Positions 41,729 to 50,707 are shown, counted from the first letter of the stretch. The stretch: DNA of 64,000 bases from Candidatus Kapaibacterium sp. (GCA_028284775.1 JANQRB010000073.1:52558-116557), one strand, 5' to 3'. The notes: generated by a model not told the origin, from the sequence alone. Program-made: numbers and translations.

Positions 41729-42622
41729 ATGAATAGCGTCTATTCCACGGACATTCCAGGCTATCAACTGTTTCGTCGCGGCAAGGTACGCGATGTATAT
41801 GACCTTGGCGAACATCTACTGATAGTCGCCACGGATCGCATTTCTGCCTTCGATGTGATAATGCGGGAGGCAATCCCCTGCAAGGGTCGTATACTGACAG
41901 GTATCTCTTTGTTCTGGTTCGGTAAGACGGGCGATCTTGTGCCAAATCATGTCCTTACTGCGGATCTGGCCGGCTATCCGCGAGAACTGCTGCCTTATGC
42001 CGCGCAGCTCGAAGGCCGATCGATGATCGTGCGCAAGACACAGCCCGTTCCGATTGAATGCGTTGTTCGAGGTTATCTTGCCGGCTCGGCCTGGAAGGAG
42101 TATCAGGAGAAGGGCAGCATTTGCGGGATTCCGCTGCCCTCCGGTTTAAGCAACGGAGCGCAATTGCCTGAACCGATATTCACGCCCGCGACGAAGGCCG
42201 AAGAAGGGCATGACGAGAACATTACCTATGAGCAGGCGGTCGCGAGCGCCGGCGCGGATATTATGGACCGCTGTCGCGAGATGAGCCTCAGGCTGTATAA
42301 GTTCGCCGGCAGGTATCTCGCCGATCGCAACTTGATTGTCGCCGACACCAAATTCGAATTCGGTGTCGCCCGCGATGGTCAGCTGCTGCTCATTGACGAA
42401 GCTTTGACGCCGGATTCGTCGCGCTTTTGGTTGCGCGAGGAGTATCGGGCCGGTGCCGAACAGTATAATTTTGACAAACAGAAGCTCCGGGATTACCTGG
42501 AGACCACCGACTGGAATAAAGAATATCCGCCGCCGCAGTTGCCCGCGGAAATCATCGCACTAGCTGTCGAACGCTACAGCGATGCTTTCCGTCGAATAAC
42601 CGGTCAGGAGTTCAAGGCCTAG
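41729..42622 (+). CDS. purC: Phosphoribosylaminoimidazole-succinocarboxamide synthase (SAICAR synthetase)
   Basis: A 297-residue cytosolic enzyme of purine synthesis joining CAIR and aspartate with ATP to give SAICAR. Landmarks are RRGKVRDVYDLG at 16-27, VATDRISAFDVIM at 33-45, ECVVRGYLAGSAWKEY, EPIFTPATKAEEGHDENI, and LIDEALTPDSSRFW near the C-terminus. The ATG at 41729 was chosen because an upstream in-frame start would overlap the previous gene and add 15 unrelated residues. Length matches the single-domain long-type PurC. It is 9 bases from rodA, so the two are co-transcribed although unrelated in pathway. Confidence 0.96.
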   Translation: MNSVYSTDIPGYQLFRRGKVRDVYDLGEHLLIVATDRISAFDVIMREAIPCKGRILTGISLFWFGKTGDLVPNHVLTADLAGYPRELLPYAAQLEGRSMIVRKTQPVPIECVVRGYLAGSAWKEYQEKGSICGIPLPSGLSNGAQLPEPIFTPATKAEEGHDENITYEQAVASAGADIMDRCREMSLRLYKFAGRYLADRNLIVADTKFEFGVARDGQLLLIDEALTPDSSRFWLREEYRAGAEQYNFDKQKLRDYLETTDWNKEYPPPQLPAEIIALAVERYSDAFRRITGQEFKA

Positions 42623-42631
42623 AGAGGGACT

Positions 42632-43867
42632 ATGGACGCCGATCGCGTTGATATACGACGTAGCTTTGTAGATTTTTTCGATCTCAGTACCTTTTTGCTG
42701 GCGATCTCGCTGATAGCGATTGGTCTGATCTCGATCTACTCCGCCACTTTCGATGCCGAGGCAAGTGTTATTTTTCAACGTCAGGCCAGCTATGCCCTTC
42801 TGGGCTTGTTTATGCTGGCGGTTGTGGTGTTTGTTCCCGAGCGCTTCCTGTATCGTTCGGCCTATGCGGTCTATGCTGTCTCGATTGTCCTCTTGCTCCT
42901 GCTGATGGCGCTGGGTATCAAGGGAGGAGGCGCACGGAGCTGGCTCTACCTGGGGCCAATCGGCTTTCAGCCTTCCGAAGTTGCAAAAGTTGGTGCTTTG
43001 CTGGCCCTGGCGCGTTTTATCTCTACACCCAATGTTAACCTGAAGACTTTGCGCGACCTGGGAATTGCGGCTGGTATTATTGCCGCTCCAATGCTTCTCG
43101 TGCTTATGGAGCCCGATCCCGGAACGGCATCGGTGTTTGCCGTAATGTTCTTCGGCATAGTACTCTGGGCCGGGGCGGACCTGTTCTTGTTATACGCCAT
43201 TATGGCTCCCTGCCTTGTGACGATTATGGCCTTGATTGGCGAAGTACCCTTTTATGTCGCCGCCGGATTGACATCACTCGGAGCGCTCTTGTTTCGTCGC
43301 AGGTTGGTGTCGACTGCGCTGGTGGTCGGAATAATTATTGCGGCTGGATTTGCGCCAGATGCTCTGTTTCAGGTGCTTAAGCCGCACCAGAAAAAACGAA
43401 TCGAAGTCCTCCTCGATCCTGATGCGGATCCCCGCGGCGCCGGCTATCACGTCATTCAATCGAAAATTGCCATCGGCAGCGGCGGGCTGACGGGTAAAGG
43501 TTTTTTGCAGGGCACCCAGACACAATTACGCTATGTGCCCAAACAATGGACGGATTTTATCTTTTGTGTCCCGGCGGAAGAATTCGGATTTATCGGAGGC
43601 GTGCTGGTAATCGGCCTGCTGACCGGGCTAGTACTCCGCGCCGTCAAAACGGGCGAAATGGCGCGTTCGAAGTTTTGTTCCGTCATTGCAATCGGTATCG
43701 CGGTACTGTGGTTCTATCATTCGACAGTGAACATCGGTATGGCGCTGGGATTGATGCCCGTTATGGGGATCCCTTTGCCATTTCTCAGTGTCGGCGGCAC
43801 CGCCCTCGTTATGAATATGGCGCTTTTGGGCCTCTTGCTTAACTTTTACCGCAATCGGCATCTCTAA
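42632..43867 (+). CDS. rodA: RodA-type peptidoglycan glycosyltransferase (SEDS family)
   Basis: A 411-residue inner-membrane protein with about ten hydrophobic segments that polymerises lipid II into glycan strands for side-wall elongation. SEDS landmarks are IYSAT near residues 31-35, GARSWLYLGPIGFQPSEVAK, MEPDPGTA, PRGAGYHVIQSKIAIGSGGL, TDFIFCVPAEEFGFIGG and MGIPLPFLSVGGTALV. The last stretch favours RodA over FtsW. The partner PBP2 is not in the window. The start is 9 bases after purC. Confidence 0.92.
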   Translation: MDADRVDIRRSFVDFFDLSTFLLAISLIAIGLISIYSATFDAEASVIFQRQASYALLGLFMLAVVVFVPERFLYRSAYAVYAVSIVLLLLLMALGIKGGGARSWLYLGPIGFQPSEVAKVGALLALARFISTPNVNLKTLRDLGIAAGIIAAPMLLVLMEPDPGTASVFAVMFFGIVLWAGADLFLLYAIMAPCLVTIMALIGEVPFYVAAGLTSLGALLFRRRLVSTALVVGIIIAAGFAPDALFQVLKPHQKKRIEVLLDPDADPRGAGYHVIQSKIAIGSGGLTGKGFLQGTQTQLRYVPKQWTDFIFCVPAEEFGFIGGVLVIGLLTGLVLRAVKTGEMARSKFCSVIAIGIAVLWFYHSTVNIGMALGLMPVMGIPLPFLSVGGTALVMNMALLGLLLNFYRNRHL

Positions 43868-43937
43868 GCCAACACTAAGAGAACAAGTAGAGCAAGGCCG
43901 GCCTGCTTTTTTACCATTGAATTTTTCTTGGCTGCTC

Positions 43938-44474
43938 ATGATACTTTCTGATGCTGAAATTCTGGAACACATTGAAAAATCTTCAATTGTCATCGACCCG
44001 TTCCGGCGGGAGTGTTTGGGATCCAATTCCTACGATGTTCACCTCGGAGCCACCCTGGGCCTGTATCGCGATGAAGTGCTCGACGCTCGCCGTCATCACC
44101 TGATAGACTATCTTGAGATTCCCGCGGAGGGAATCGTGCTGCAGCCGCATCAGTTTTACCTTGGTGTGACCGAAGAATATACCGAGTCGCATATCCATGT
44201 TCCTTTTTTGGAGGGCAAGTCGAGCACCGGTCGCCTGGGCATCGATATTCATGCTACAGCCGGCAAGGGCGATGTCGGCTTTTGCAATACGTGGACCTTG
44301 GAAATTTCGGTTAAAAAGCCCGTGCGGGTGTATGCCGGAATGCCGGTCGGCCAGTTAATATACTTTGTTGTCAGCGGCGAAATTCTCACCCCTTACAACA
44401 AAAAAGCTCAGGCCAAATACAATGCATTGACCCGTAAGCCGGTCGAATCGATGATGTGGAAAAACTTTGATTGA
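43938..44474 (+). CDS. dcd: dCTP deaminase
   Basis: A 178-residue cytosolic trimeric enzyme that deaminates dCTP to dUTP for thymidylate synthesis. FRRECLGSNSYDVHLG at 22-37, FLEGKSSTGRLGIDIHATAG at 90-109 and WTLEISVKKPVRVYAGMPVG with the catalytic Glu and nucleotide-contact residues match the family. The ATG at 43938 was chosen over a TTG at 43917, giving the family length. A bifunctional dCTP deaminase/dUTPase cannot be excluded by motif alone. The gene follows rodA by 70 bases and runs into the next gene with 10 bases between stop and start. Confidence 0.93.
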   Translation: MILSDAEILEHIEKSSIVIDPFRRECLGSNSYDVHLGATLGLYRDEVLDARRHHLIDYLEIPAEGIVLQPHQFYLGVTEEYTESHIHVPFLEGKSSTGRLGIDIHATAGKGDVGFCNTWTLEISVKKPVRVYAGMPVGQLIYFVVSGEILTPYNKKAQAKYNALTRKPVESMMWKNFD

Positions 44475-44484
44475 GGAGAGCGAC

Positions 44485-45126
44485 GTGTCGAATTGTCTGC
44501 CAGCCGGTTATCCTCTGTTGCTGTTGGCACTCTTAGCTGCCGTCGCATGTTCATCGCCCGACGTCGACAATTCGACACAGGTATTTGACGCAGAGGCATT
44601 GGAGGCCTGGCGTCAGGAAAAAGATCGCGAATTCGGCGGCAGCCAGTCGCCATTGCTTGCTGAAGATCGTGAAAACTTTGAAGGTCTGCGATATTTCAAG
44701 CCGGCCCCGGAATACCTGGTACGAGCCGAATTTGCACCATTCGCACGCCCGGAGATTGTCTATCTGCAAACCTCGAAAGGCGATGAGCAGCGTGAGCTCT
44801 TGCGCTACGGTGAGTTTCGATTCCAGCTCGGCGGACAACAATGCAGCCTGACGGCATTTAAGTATGCGGGCGAATATGCCAAGCTATATCCGAGACATTT
44901 GTTTCTGCCTTTCAGCGATTCGACAAGCGGGAGGGAAAGCTACGGCGCGGGTCGCTACCTGGATGTAATGGAGCTCTCGGATGATGATATATACTATCTC
45001 GATTTCAATATGGCCTACAACCCGTACTGTGCCTACAATTATGCCTATTCATGCCCGTTAGTGCCCGAGGAGAACAAGCTCCCGGTAGCTGTGCGCGGCG
45101 GTGAAATGACTTTTGCTCACAGATAA
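44485..45126 (+). CDS. DUF1684-family lipoprotein
   Basis: A 213-residue envelope lipoprotein. The GTG at 44485 follows GAGGAG (44473-44478) and puts a signal peptide LLLLALLAAVAC at the front, with the lipid-modified Cys after AVA. The family core is clear: HLFLPFSDSTSGRESYGAGR, then YLDVMEL, and DFNMAYNPYCAYNYAYSCPL with PEENKLPVAVRGGE. DUF1684 proteins have no established function. The frame could begin at a TTG at 44467, but that would overlap dcd and lack a ribosome binding site. It belongs to the purC-rodA-dcd run. Confidence 0.88.
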   Translation: MSNCLPAGYPLLLLALLAAVACSSPDVDNSTQVFDAEALEAWRQEKDREFGGSQSPLLAEDRENFEGLRYFKPAPEYLVRAEFAPFARPEIVYLQTSKGDEQRELLRYGEFRFQLGGQQCSLTAFKYAGEYAKLYPRHLFLPFSDSTSGRESYGAGRYLDVMELSDDDIYYLDFNMAYNPYCAYNYAYSCPLVPEENKLPVAVRGGEMTFAHR

Positions 45127-45179
45127 TGGTAGTTTCGTAAAGCTTTGTCTGCATTCTTTGTACTTCTTCCATCGGTCGT

Positions 45180-45800
45180 ATGCGCATCAGGCTGACATTC
45201 GTTCTACTTTTTATCTCGGCGTCGCTGCTTACGTCGTGCATAATTGTCAAAGAAGAAGGAACGCCTCCCCCGGCTCGCACTTCGGCTCTCAGTCCCAAGC
45301 CGACGATTGCAATGTCACACGAAATTGTACATTCCGAATCGGGTGACATGGTGGCCCGCTTGCCGAAAGACTGGTTTTTTGTGGATGTGGAGGATAAAGT
45401 ATCCAGCAATGTCATCGCCGTGGCTTCGAGTCCTGAATACACCCTTAGCCTTGTCTTTTCCGCGTTTCGCAAAAATGAATCTCTCGACGAGATGTTTGCC
45501 AAAGAGGGGCTGCTTGGTTTGGCCCGGACGGGATTGCACAAACATGAACGCAAGTCGGCCGGAACAATCAAACGACAGGGTTCGATGGATGTCGTTGAAA
45601 TCGGGACCCGTGAATTCGGCCTCTATGAATTCTCGAATGACAATGGCGCTACCTTTGCGCTGGCCGGCGTGTTTAAGTCTTCACTCGATAACTACTACGA
45701 ACTGGCACTGGTGCAGATGCCTGCAAGCAACAAAAAACTTCCGACCCGCGACGCTATGAACGAAATTTTCGCGGCTGTGCTTGCGACAGTCGTGTATTAA
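45180..45800 (+). CDS. Lipoprotein of unknown function
   Basis: A 206-residue protein with a classic lipoprotein signal (FVLLFISASLLTSC, Cys20). A Pro-rich linker covers residues 26-42. The rest looks like a compact alpha/beta domain with MVARLPKDWFFVDVEDKVSS and YTLSLVFSAFRKNESLDEMF, resembling in outline PsbP/DUF1795-type domains that start with a P-x-x-W motif, but the likeness is too loose to name. It lies 53 bases after the DUF1684 gene and 15 bases before the next, so probably the same transcript. Location: membrane-anchored, outer or inner leaflet undetermined. Confidence 0.75.
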   Translation: MRIRLTFVLLFISASLLTSCIIVKEEGTPPPARTSALSPKPTIAMSHEIVHSESGDMVARLPKDWFFVDVEDKVSSNVIAVASSPEYTLSLVFSAFRKNESLDEMFAKEGLLGLARTGLHKHERKSAGTIKRQGSMDVVEIGTREFGLYEFSNDNGATFALAGVFKSSLDNYYELALVQMPASNKKLPTRDAMNEIFAAVLATVVY

Positions 45801-45815
45801 GGATGTAATTGAGCC

Positions 45816-46262
45816 GTGACCGCTATGGAATTTTCCCCGGAAACTCTCGCCGCACTTGAAGTTCTGGATCAATTCACCAGTCACAAGCTTCGCAAAAGGG
45901 AAGATGTGGGAACGCTCCTGGAAATTGGCGTCACGGCGAGCGCTGCCGCTGAATTCAACAAGCTGGTGTTTCAGAGTAAAGTTAGCTGGAACGTCTACAA
46001 TGTTTTGAATAAATCGTCGGCTTCCGAAGATGCCTATCCTATGCTCGAACGCGAATTCGGCCAAAGCATCGCGGATTTACGTGAAGCACTAGTGTTTTTT
46101 GCCGCCAATGCGCCTGAAGTAACTGGCAATCACCTTAAATCGACGTATTTAGGTATGGAATCCGGTACTCTACGTAATCTCATCGATCTGGCGCATGATT
46201 TGGCGCAGTTTAAGGATTTGCAGGCCGACCGAAGACGGCAGCGCGACGATACCGCCGACTAG
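45816..46262 (+). CDS. Conserved-looking hypothetical cytosolic protein
   Basis: A 148-residue helical, soluble protein with no signal peptide or recognised domain. The GTG at 45816 is preferred over the ATG at 45825 because GGATG lies at a suitable distance upstream. Segments such as LDQFTSHKLRKREDVGTLLE and LGMESGTLRNLIDLAHDLAQ suggest a helical bundle. It is the last gene of the plus-strand run starting at the MCE gene. No terminator was found after it. Function unknown. Confidence 0.65.
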   Translation: MTAMEFSPETLAALEVLDQFTSHKLRKREDVGTLLEIGVTASAAAEFNKLVFQSKVSWNVYNVLNKSSASEDAYPMLEREFGQSIADLREALVFFAANAPEVTGNHLKSTYLGMESGTLRNLIDLAHDLAQFKDLQADRRRQRDDTAD

Positions 46263-46412
46263 CGTTTCATTGAATCCTTTCTGAAGCTTCGCCAATCGGC
46301 TGCAACCATCAATCGTTAGACTTAGATCGAACAATGACTTCAGTATCGAGCTTCATCGAGTAGCACATCTGGCTTCAGCGCTTGTTCAACGAGAAAGCGC
46401 TACGGACTGTCT

Positions 46413-46892
46413 TCATACGAAATGTTCTTCACCGGAGTCGGTGTTGCCGCTTCCCGCGTCATTATTGACAGCGGTATTGTGAATAACGCCCAGGTTGACA
46501 AAGTCGGAAGTTGGTAGCTTCGTAGCTCGGTACATAAACATTAAGCGATCGATCAATTCGTAGGGATCGGAGAGCGATTCGATTAGCTCGCGTTTAAGGG
46601 GATCATCGAGTTCGTCATCCATCATTACCTTGGCGCAGATACTGCTTTTGGCCTGGCGAAGCTGCGCATTGCGCTGTGTAAACAGAAAATCGCGCTGCAA
46701 CTCGAAAAACTGGCAAAAATACTCGATCTTCTTCTGGTACAAACTCGTAAACGTCTCTTTGAAGTTGATCAATTCTTCAAAGATCAAAGCCGCAAACTCG
46801 TATGGGTGATGGTCACGTAAGTATAATTCATTGGCTTTGAGCGTGATCTTACGAGCGAAAGCGTCATCGAAAATCAATTCAGTGTCATTCAT
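46413..46892 (-). CDS. Hypothetical helical protein
   Basis: A 159-residue soluble protein, unrecognised. The ATG at 46892 (MNDTELIFDDAF) is preferred over a start twelve codons earlier, because GAGAAAAC lies before it. Most of the chain is helical and charged (FEELINFKETFTSLYQKKIE, FELQRDFLFTQRNAQLRQAK). The C-terminal 20 residues are Asn-, Gly- and Glu-rich and probably disordered. It lies 318 bases downstream of a larger unknown minus-strand gene, and the two may work together, though no sequence link is evident. Confidence 0.65.
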   Translation of the reverse strand: MNDTELIFDDAFARKITLKANELYLRDHHPYEFAALIFEELINFKETFTSLYQKKIEYFCQFFELQRDFLFTQRNAQLRQAKSSICAKVMMDDELDDPLKRELIESLSDPYELIDRLMFMYRATKLPTSDFVNLGVIHNTAVNNDAGSGNTDSGEEHFV

Positions 46893-47210
46893 GATGTTTT
46901 CTCGCGACGATTTTTGGAACGGTAGCATGCAATTCCCGGTGGAAGAACAATCGGCATCCTGCAGCCGCCGTAACGAACATGGTGAAAATATGAAATAATG
47001 GTCAATTAAGGAATCAAATTGCCTGATTTATTTTTTCACGTGATCAGCCGAAATCATTTCGACTAAGTTGGTACAGAAATCAGCCGCTTTAGCCTTCACA
47101 CATTAATTGATGAGTTTCTTTGTTCACGGCTGAAACGTTAAGTGCCCGTTCATGCTATCTACGTATGATGCTCGAACTACAAAGCTGATTGCTCACTCAT
47201 AGGCCGAAAG
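46893..47210. other. AT-rich spacer between two unknown minus-strand genes
   Basis: No gene, clear hairpin or repeat seen. The region is AT-rich compared with its flanks and probably holds the promoter of the minus-strand gene ending at 46413. Confidence 0.4.
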
Positions 47211-48791
47211 CTAATCACTATCCTGTTCTTCGTCTGCCCCGACATAGACCGACTCTCCATCAGAATCCATCTCAACTTTTTTGAGTACTTCGAGCACACG
47301 ATCCCAGAGCTGATCGTACGGAATTACTTCTAAAGAGTCAAAATCACCATCATAGCTTAAGGAAGTTCCGCTGATCTTGCGATGATACTTTTCTCCCAAT
47401 GCCCGTGCGCGCTCGAAGTCGAAGTTTTTGTCGATCATGACGCGAATGCTGCGCAGAAAACAATTGCTGCGATAGTGATCCTCTTTGCGGAGATGTTTGC
47501 TGGCGTAACGGTCAAGTTCACGACCGCGGGTGACAAGAATGTCCAGGTCTTCACGTTCCAGTAAATACATAATCTGGATCACCAGAATTGAGATATTGCG
47601 GCCACGCTGATCGGCGTCGAATTCGGGAATTTCGTTCAGAAACTTATACAGGCTGAACTTGCGTCCCATCAAGGTCGCCTTGCTGTCGAGCAACTCTTCC
47701 TTGTCACTGATTTCGAGCGCATAGCGCAGATAACTTTCAAAAATACGCCACTTCTCGATCCGATCTTCCGATTGCGAGCGAAAACTCTGATGGTAGACCA
47801 CTTCACGAAATATTTCCGCCGCTTTTTCCCAATGGCGGGTATGCATGGCCAAAAGGAAATAATATTCAAGAAACACGTACCAGTTGTACGTACCTTTTTT
47901 GAAGTAAACCAAACAGCTTTCAGCGTCCTTCCCGCCCCTTTCATAATCGTTCAAATAAAAGTAACAGGTCATTTTTAGCAGCAGAAACTCAGCCAGGCGG
48001 GCCTTGCTGGCAAAACGCGTATTTTCTTCAAAATAGCGCTCCACTTCCTCGCACACCCTGATCGTTTCCTTGTAGTCGCCTTGAATCTGCGACACGATGG
48101 ACCGGATGCGATAATCATTTAGCGCCAGCGTGCGGGTGTCTACCTGACTACGAACTTTTTCCACATCCTTGGCGTAGCGATTCGCCAGTTCCATAACGTC
48201 GTCTTCAATCTCCGTCATTTTGGAATAATACATGTACAGTCGATAGAGATATTCATCGGACTCGATTTCAGCTTGACGGGCTTTGAAGGCGGCATTGAGC
48301 TCTTCGGTATACAATTCGAACTCTTTTTCGGCGCCGGTATAGGAGGAATGTTCCCGCAAAATTTCCAGAGCCTGGACCTTGAAGGCGGTGAGGTCATAGC
48401 GTTGCGATTTGGTGAGTACCCGGCGCGCAAACCACGTGGCGCTGGCTCGCGCTCCGAAGCTGGCAAGGGTACGAGCGCAAAATATGCGGCGGTTGCATTG
48501 GTAGATCGCTTCCTGATAGGGGGTAAATTCAGGTTGCCGGATATTAAGGTGAAAAAGCGTGTTGCTGATCCAATCAAAAAAACGTCCACGCAATGTGGAA
48601 AAGCGCTTGTCCGAGGCATCTGATCCAAAAAGCACTTTGGCGGCTTCGTCTTCCGTCGTAAACTGGTTCTCTTTGATACCATGAAATAAGTAGTGATTCA
48701 GGGCATTTTGCTCTATGCTCGGATCCAGTATTCGAATTGATGATGATGCATGCGATGTTGCCACGCGAATAATTTCGCGGATTATTTCCAT
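47211..48791 (-). CDS. Large helical-repeat (TPR-like) protein of unknown function
   Basis: A 526-residue soluble protein, almost wholly alpha-helical. Paired-helix segments with regularly placed aromatic and small residues (residues about 200-460, for example LALNDYRIRSIVSQIQGDYK, LKMTCYFYLNDYERGGKDAE and FLLAMHTRHWEKAAEIFREV) look like degenerate tetratricopeptide repeats. The N-terminal 100 residues are more globular, with ENQFTTEDEAAKVLFGSDAS suggesting a small helical domain. The C-terminal tail is acidic (ESVYVGADEEQDSD). No signal peptide, Walker motif or catalytic motif is present. The ATG start has a purine-rich GTAAAAG before it. Such proteins usually scaffold complexes; the partner is unknown. 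Confidence 0.75.
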   Translation of the reverse strand: MEIIREIIRVATSHASSSIRILDPSIEQNALNHYLFHGIKENQFTTEDEAAKVLFGSDASDKRFSTLRGRFFDWISNTLFHLNIRQPEFTPYQEAIYQCNRRIFCARTLASFGARASATWFARRVLTKSQRYDLTAFKVQALEILREHSSYTGAEKEFELYTEELNAAFKARQAEIESDEYLYRLYMYYSKMTEIEDDVMELANRYAKDVEKVRSQVDTRTLALNDYRIRSIVSQIQGDYKETIRVCEEVERYFEENTRFASKARLAEFLLLKMTCYFYLNDYERGGKDAESCLVYFKKGTYNWYVFLEYYFLLAMHTRHWEKAAEIFREVVYHQSFRSQSEDRIEKWRIFESYLRYALEISDKEELLDSKATLMGRKFSLYKFLNEIPEFDADQRGRNISILVIQIMYLLEREDLDILVTRGRELDRYASKHLRKEDHYRSNCFLRSIRVMIDKNFDFERARALGEKYHRKISGTSLSYDGDFDSLEVIPYDQLWDRVLEVLKKVEMDSDGESVYVGADEEQDSD

Positions 48792-49418
48792 ACTTTTACC
48801 TCTGGCTAATATTGCAAAAGCGCCTAAATACCTTGAAAAAGTGCATTCGTGCCTTGCTGACAGCTCCTGTTGAGCGCCAAATATAGCAAAAAAACACTGT
48901 TACTCTGAACCGAAAAGTGCCCCTGATTTTGCCGTAAGCGCGTAGTATATTTACTGTGTCGACGGTCAAATCTGTCAGCGCAGAACAGCCGCCGGCAGGC
49001 TGGAAAATTACGTTTCAGCAGAACAACTTAGCCGATTAACCGGGAGAATTCTGCAATCGTACGCATATGGCTGGCCAGGAATCTGTGACCTTGTTTGTGC
49101 AAGTACTGTGGCAGAAGTATTCGGTAGCGGCTGCCGTACCTAATCTGCGAGTATTGTTCGACGAGCACTGAGTATATTCGGCCGAACGACTTCCAGTAGA
49201 GCTAAACGATGTTTCGAACATAACAATGTCTATGGCTTCCTTCAAGAAATATTCACTTTTCTCTAACAGAAAGTCCTGAGCAATCGGATCGTTCTACTGC
49301 GCTCTGCAAGACCGGTCCAAATTGCCGCTTAAGAGATTTCGGTAGTATACTGCTGGCTATCGATACATCATATTCTTGTCTCTGGTTGAGCCAACACAAT
49401 GTTCGGAATCCCACAAAA
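48792..49418. other. Gene-free region ending at an orphan terminator
   Basis: About 630 bases without a supported gene. Frames on both strands are short and lack ribosome binding sites. A strong plus-strand terminator follows at 49419, although no plus-strand gene ends nearby, so a short non-coding transcript may run through this stretch. Loose -10-like boxes (TATATTTA near 48950 and TATTCTTG near 49370) are not backed by -33 elements. Confidence 0.4.
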
Positions 49419-49455
49419 ACAATGGAGACCATTTTGAAGGTCTCCATTGTCTTTT
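49419..49455 (+). terminator. Strong orphan intrinsic terminator
   Basis: ACAATGGAGACC (49419-49430) and GGTCTCCATTGT (49439-49450) form a perfect 12-bp stem with an 8-base loop, followed by CTTTTTC. No plus-strand coding gene precedes it within 3 kb, since the nearest ends at 46262. It therefore marks the end of an unseen transcript or the remains of a lost gene. Confidence 0.85.
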
Positions 49456-49543
49456 TCTGCGAAAATGCAGCCCCCGGCCCGAATTTCGTCTTCCCGCTAT
49501 TGTATTGCATCCGGTAACTATTGTCATCGCAATCAAATATGAC

Positions 49544-49572
49544 TTGACAGTGGCGGTCGCTATCTGTACAAT
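49544..49572 (+). promoter_or_regulatory. Sigma-70-like promoter of the 237-residue orphan gene
   Basis: TTGACA at 49544-49549, a 17-base spacer and TACAAT at 49567-49572 give a perfect -35 box, ideal spacing and a -10 box with one change. The start codon at 49634 is 62 bases downstream. Unlike the TAnnTTTG type expected in Bacteroidota, this is the proteobacterial-style layout. Confidence 0.75.
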
Positions 49573-49633
49573 GACGCTAAGGCTTAGGTGCCGTCGTGTT
49601 CTGAGGATACGGATAATGAGGAGGAACGCAGCT

Positions 49634-50347
49634 ATGATTGGTTTGACGCTTAACCTGTTCCTGAAAGCGGCCAAGGATGCCGAAAAAGCTCGTTATATGA
49701 TATTACAGGAGCTGCAGAACATTCGGAAAAGTTTTAGCAAAAGCAGATTGTATCCCCATCTTGGGAATTTGATCAATCTGCATTCCACCCTTGCAAACAT
49801 TGTTAATACGGCCGGTGGCATACGCAAAGGATTGCCCCGCGAAGTTAAGAACATCGATGTCGTCAATCGTGAAATTGTCTACGAGCATAATGCACTGGAC
49901 TCTTCGGTGCTCGCACAAATTGAAGAGCTCATCCTGTGGACGATGCCGAAAATCAAAGCTACAATCGAGGAAGGGCAGACGATTTACGAATTCGTTGATG
50001 ACAATCTGGCGGTTGAAATTGTCGGAATATTACCAGCTTATCTAGAAGAAGGATACTTTTTTGTGCCGGACAATCGGGCACAATCGTATCACCTCGTTCA
50101 GTATGAAGTTTCAATTTTCAGCTCGGCAAACGAACGCTTCCGGCGTCTTAAAACGCGTCTGGTGGAAACAGTTCGGCAGGACGGAATTGTTGAGACAGAC
50201 AACTCGCTTAAATTGCGCCTCATCAAGCGTAACCCGACTATGCCGAATCCGGCAACCTATCGTTTCGATACGGAGCTGGCTTTTCCCTTTGCCGAAACAG
50301 TTTATCCTATCGCCAAGCGCAAACTTCTGCGACAATTGTTTGCCTGA
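49634..50347 (+). CDS. Orphan hypothetical protein with strong expression signals
   Basis: A 237-residue soluble protein with no recognised family. The ATG at 49634 was chosen because a perfect AGGAGG lies at 49619-49624, 9 bases upstream. A longer frame from 49376 would run through a terminator and a promoter. The N-terminal half is helical (FLKAAKDAEKARYMILQELQ, LYPHLGNLINLHSTLANIVN). The C-terminal half looks alpha/beta, with EEGYFFVPDNRAQSYHLVQY, NPATYRFDTELAFPFAETVY and a basic tail. No signal peptide or membrane segment. It is a complete single-gene unit with its own promoter and terminator. Confidence 0.75.
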   Translation: MIGLTLNLFLKAAKDAEKARYMILQELQNIRKSFSKSRLYPHLGNLINLHSTLANIVNTAGGIRKGLPREVKNIDVVNREIVYEHNALDSSVLAQIEELILWTMPKIKATIEEGQTIYEFVDDNLAVEIVGILPAYLEEGYFFVPDNRAQSYHLVQYEVSIFSSANERFRRLKTRLVETVRQDGIVETDNSLKLRLIKRNPTMPNPATYRFDTELAFPFAETVYPIAKRKLLRQLFA

Positions 50348-50354
50348 AAATCAT

Positions 50355-50404
50355 CGGTGGGCGGCATGGCGAAGAAAGCCTGCCGCCCACCGGAATTTTT
50401 GTTT
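50355..50404 (+). terminator. Intrinsic terminator after the 237-residue orphan gene
   Basis: CGGTGGGCGGCA (50355-50366) and TGCCGCCCACCG (50381-50392) form a perfect 12-bp GC-rich stem with a 14-base loop, followed by GAATTTTTGTTT. It starts 8 bases after the stop codon. Confidence 0.92.
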
Positions 50405-50707
50405 CTCGCATCATCATCGCTCGCAACATCTTCACGCACGCGTCTGACCCCAGAGTGCAGCATCACTGGCTCGATGAAAAGTTTTCCCATACATTAAGGC
50501 TTCTTGCTCCTCGCAGTCCATCGGCGTATTTTCGAGTGCCCGGACTTTAATCCAGGCTTTTGGAGCAACTCCATAAGGCAGCGCACGTCGTAGGGCTTGT
50601 GTTCCCGCAGCATTGGCGGCCCCGTATCTCATTGATGTGCAATCGCAAGGGTCAAGGCACATTGAAGCCGACGGACCGTACAAATTCAACGAGTTAAGGC
50701 AATTACT
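50405..50707. other. Spacer before the alpha-2-macroglobulin gene
   Basis: About 300 bases without a supported gene. A minus-strand frame of 95 codons (50432-50719) overlaps the start of the next gene, lacks a ribosome binding site and matches no family I know. The promoter of the macroglobulin gene should lie here but was not identified. Confidence 0.4.

Noticed and set aside
49376..49633. Longer N-terminus for the orphan gene at 49634
   Set aside because: The extension would be translated through an intrinsic terminator and a promoter, while a perfect Shine-Dalgarno motif serves the ATG at 49634.
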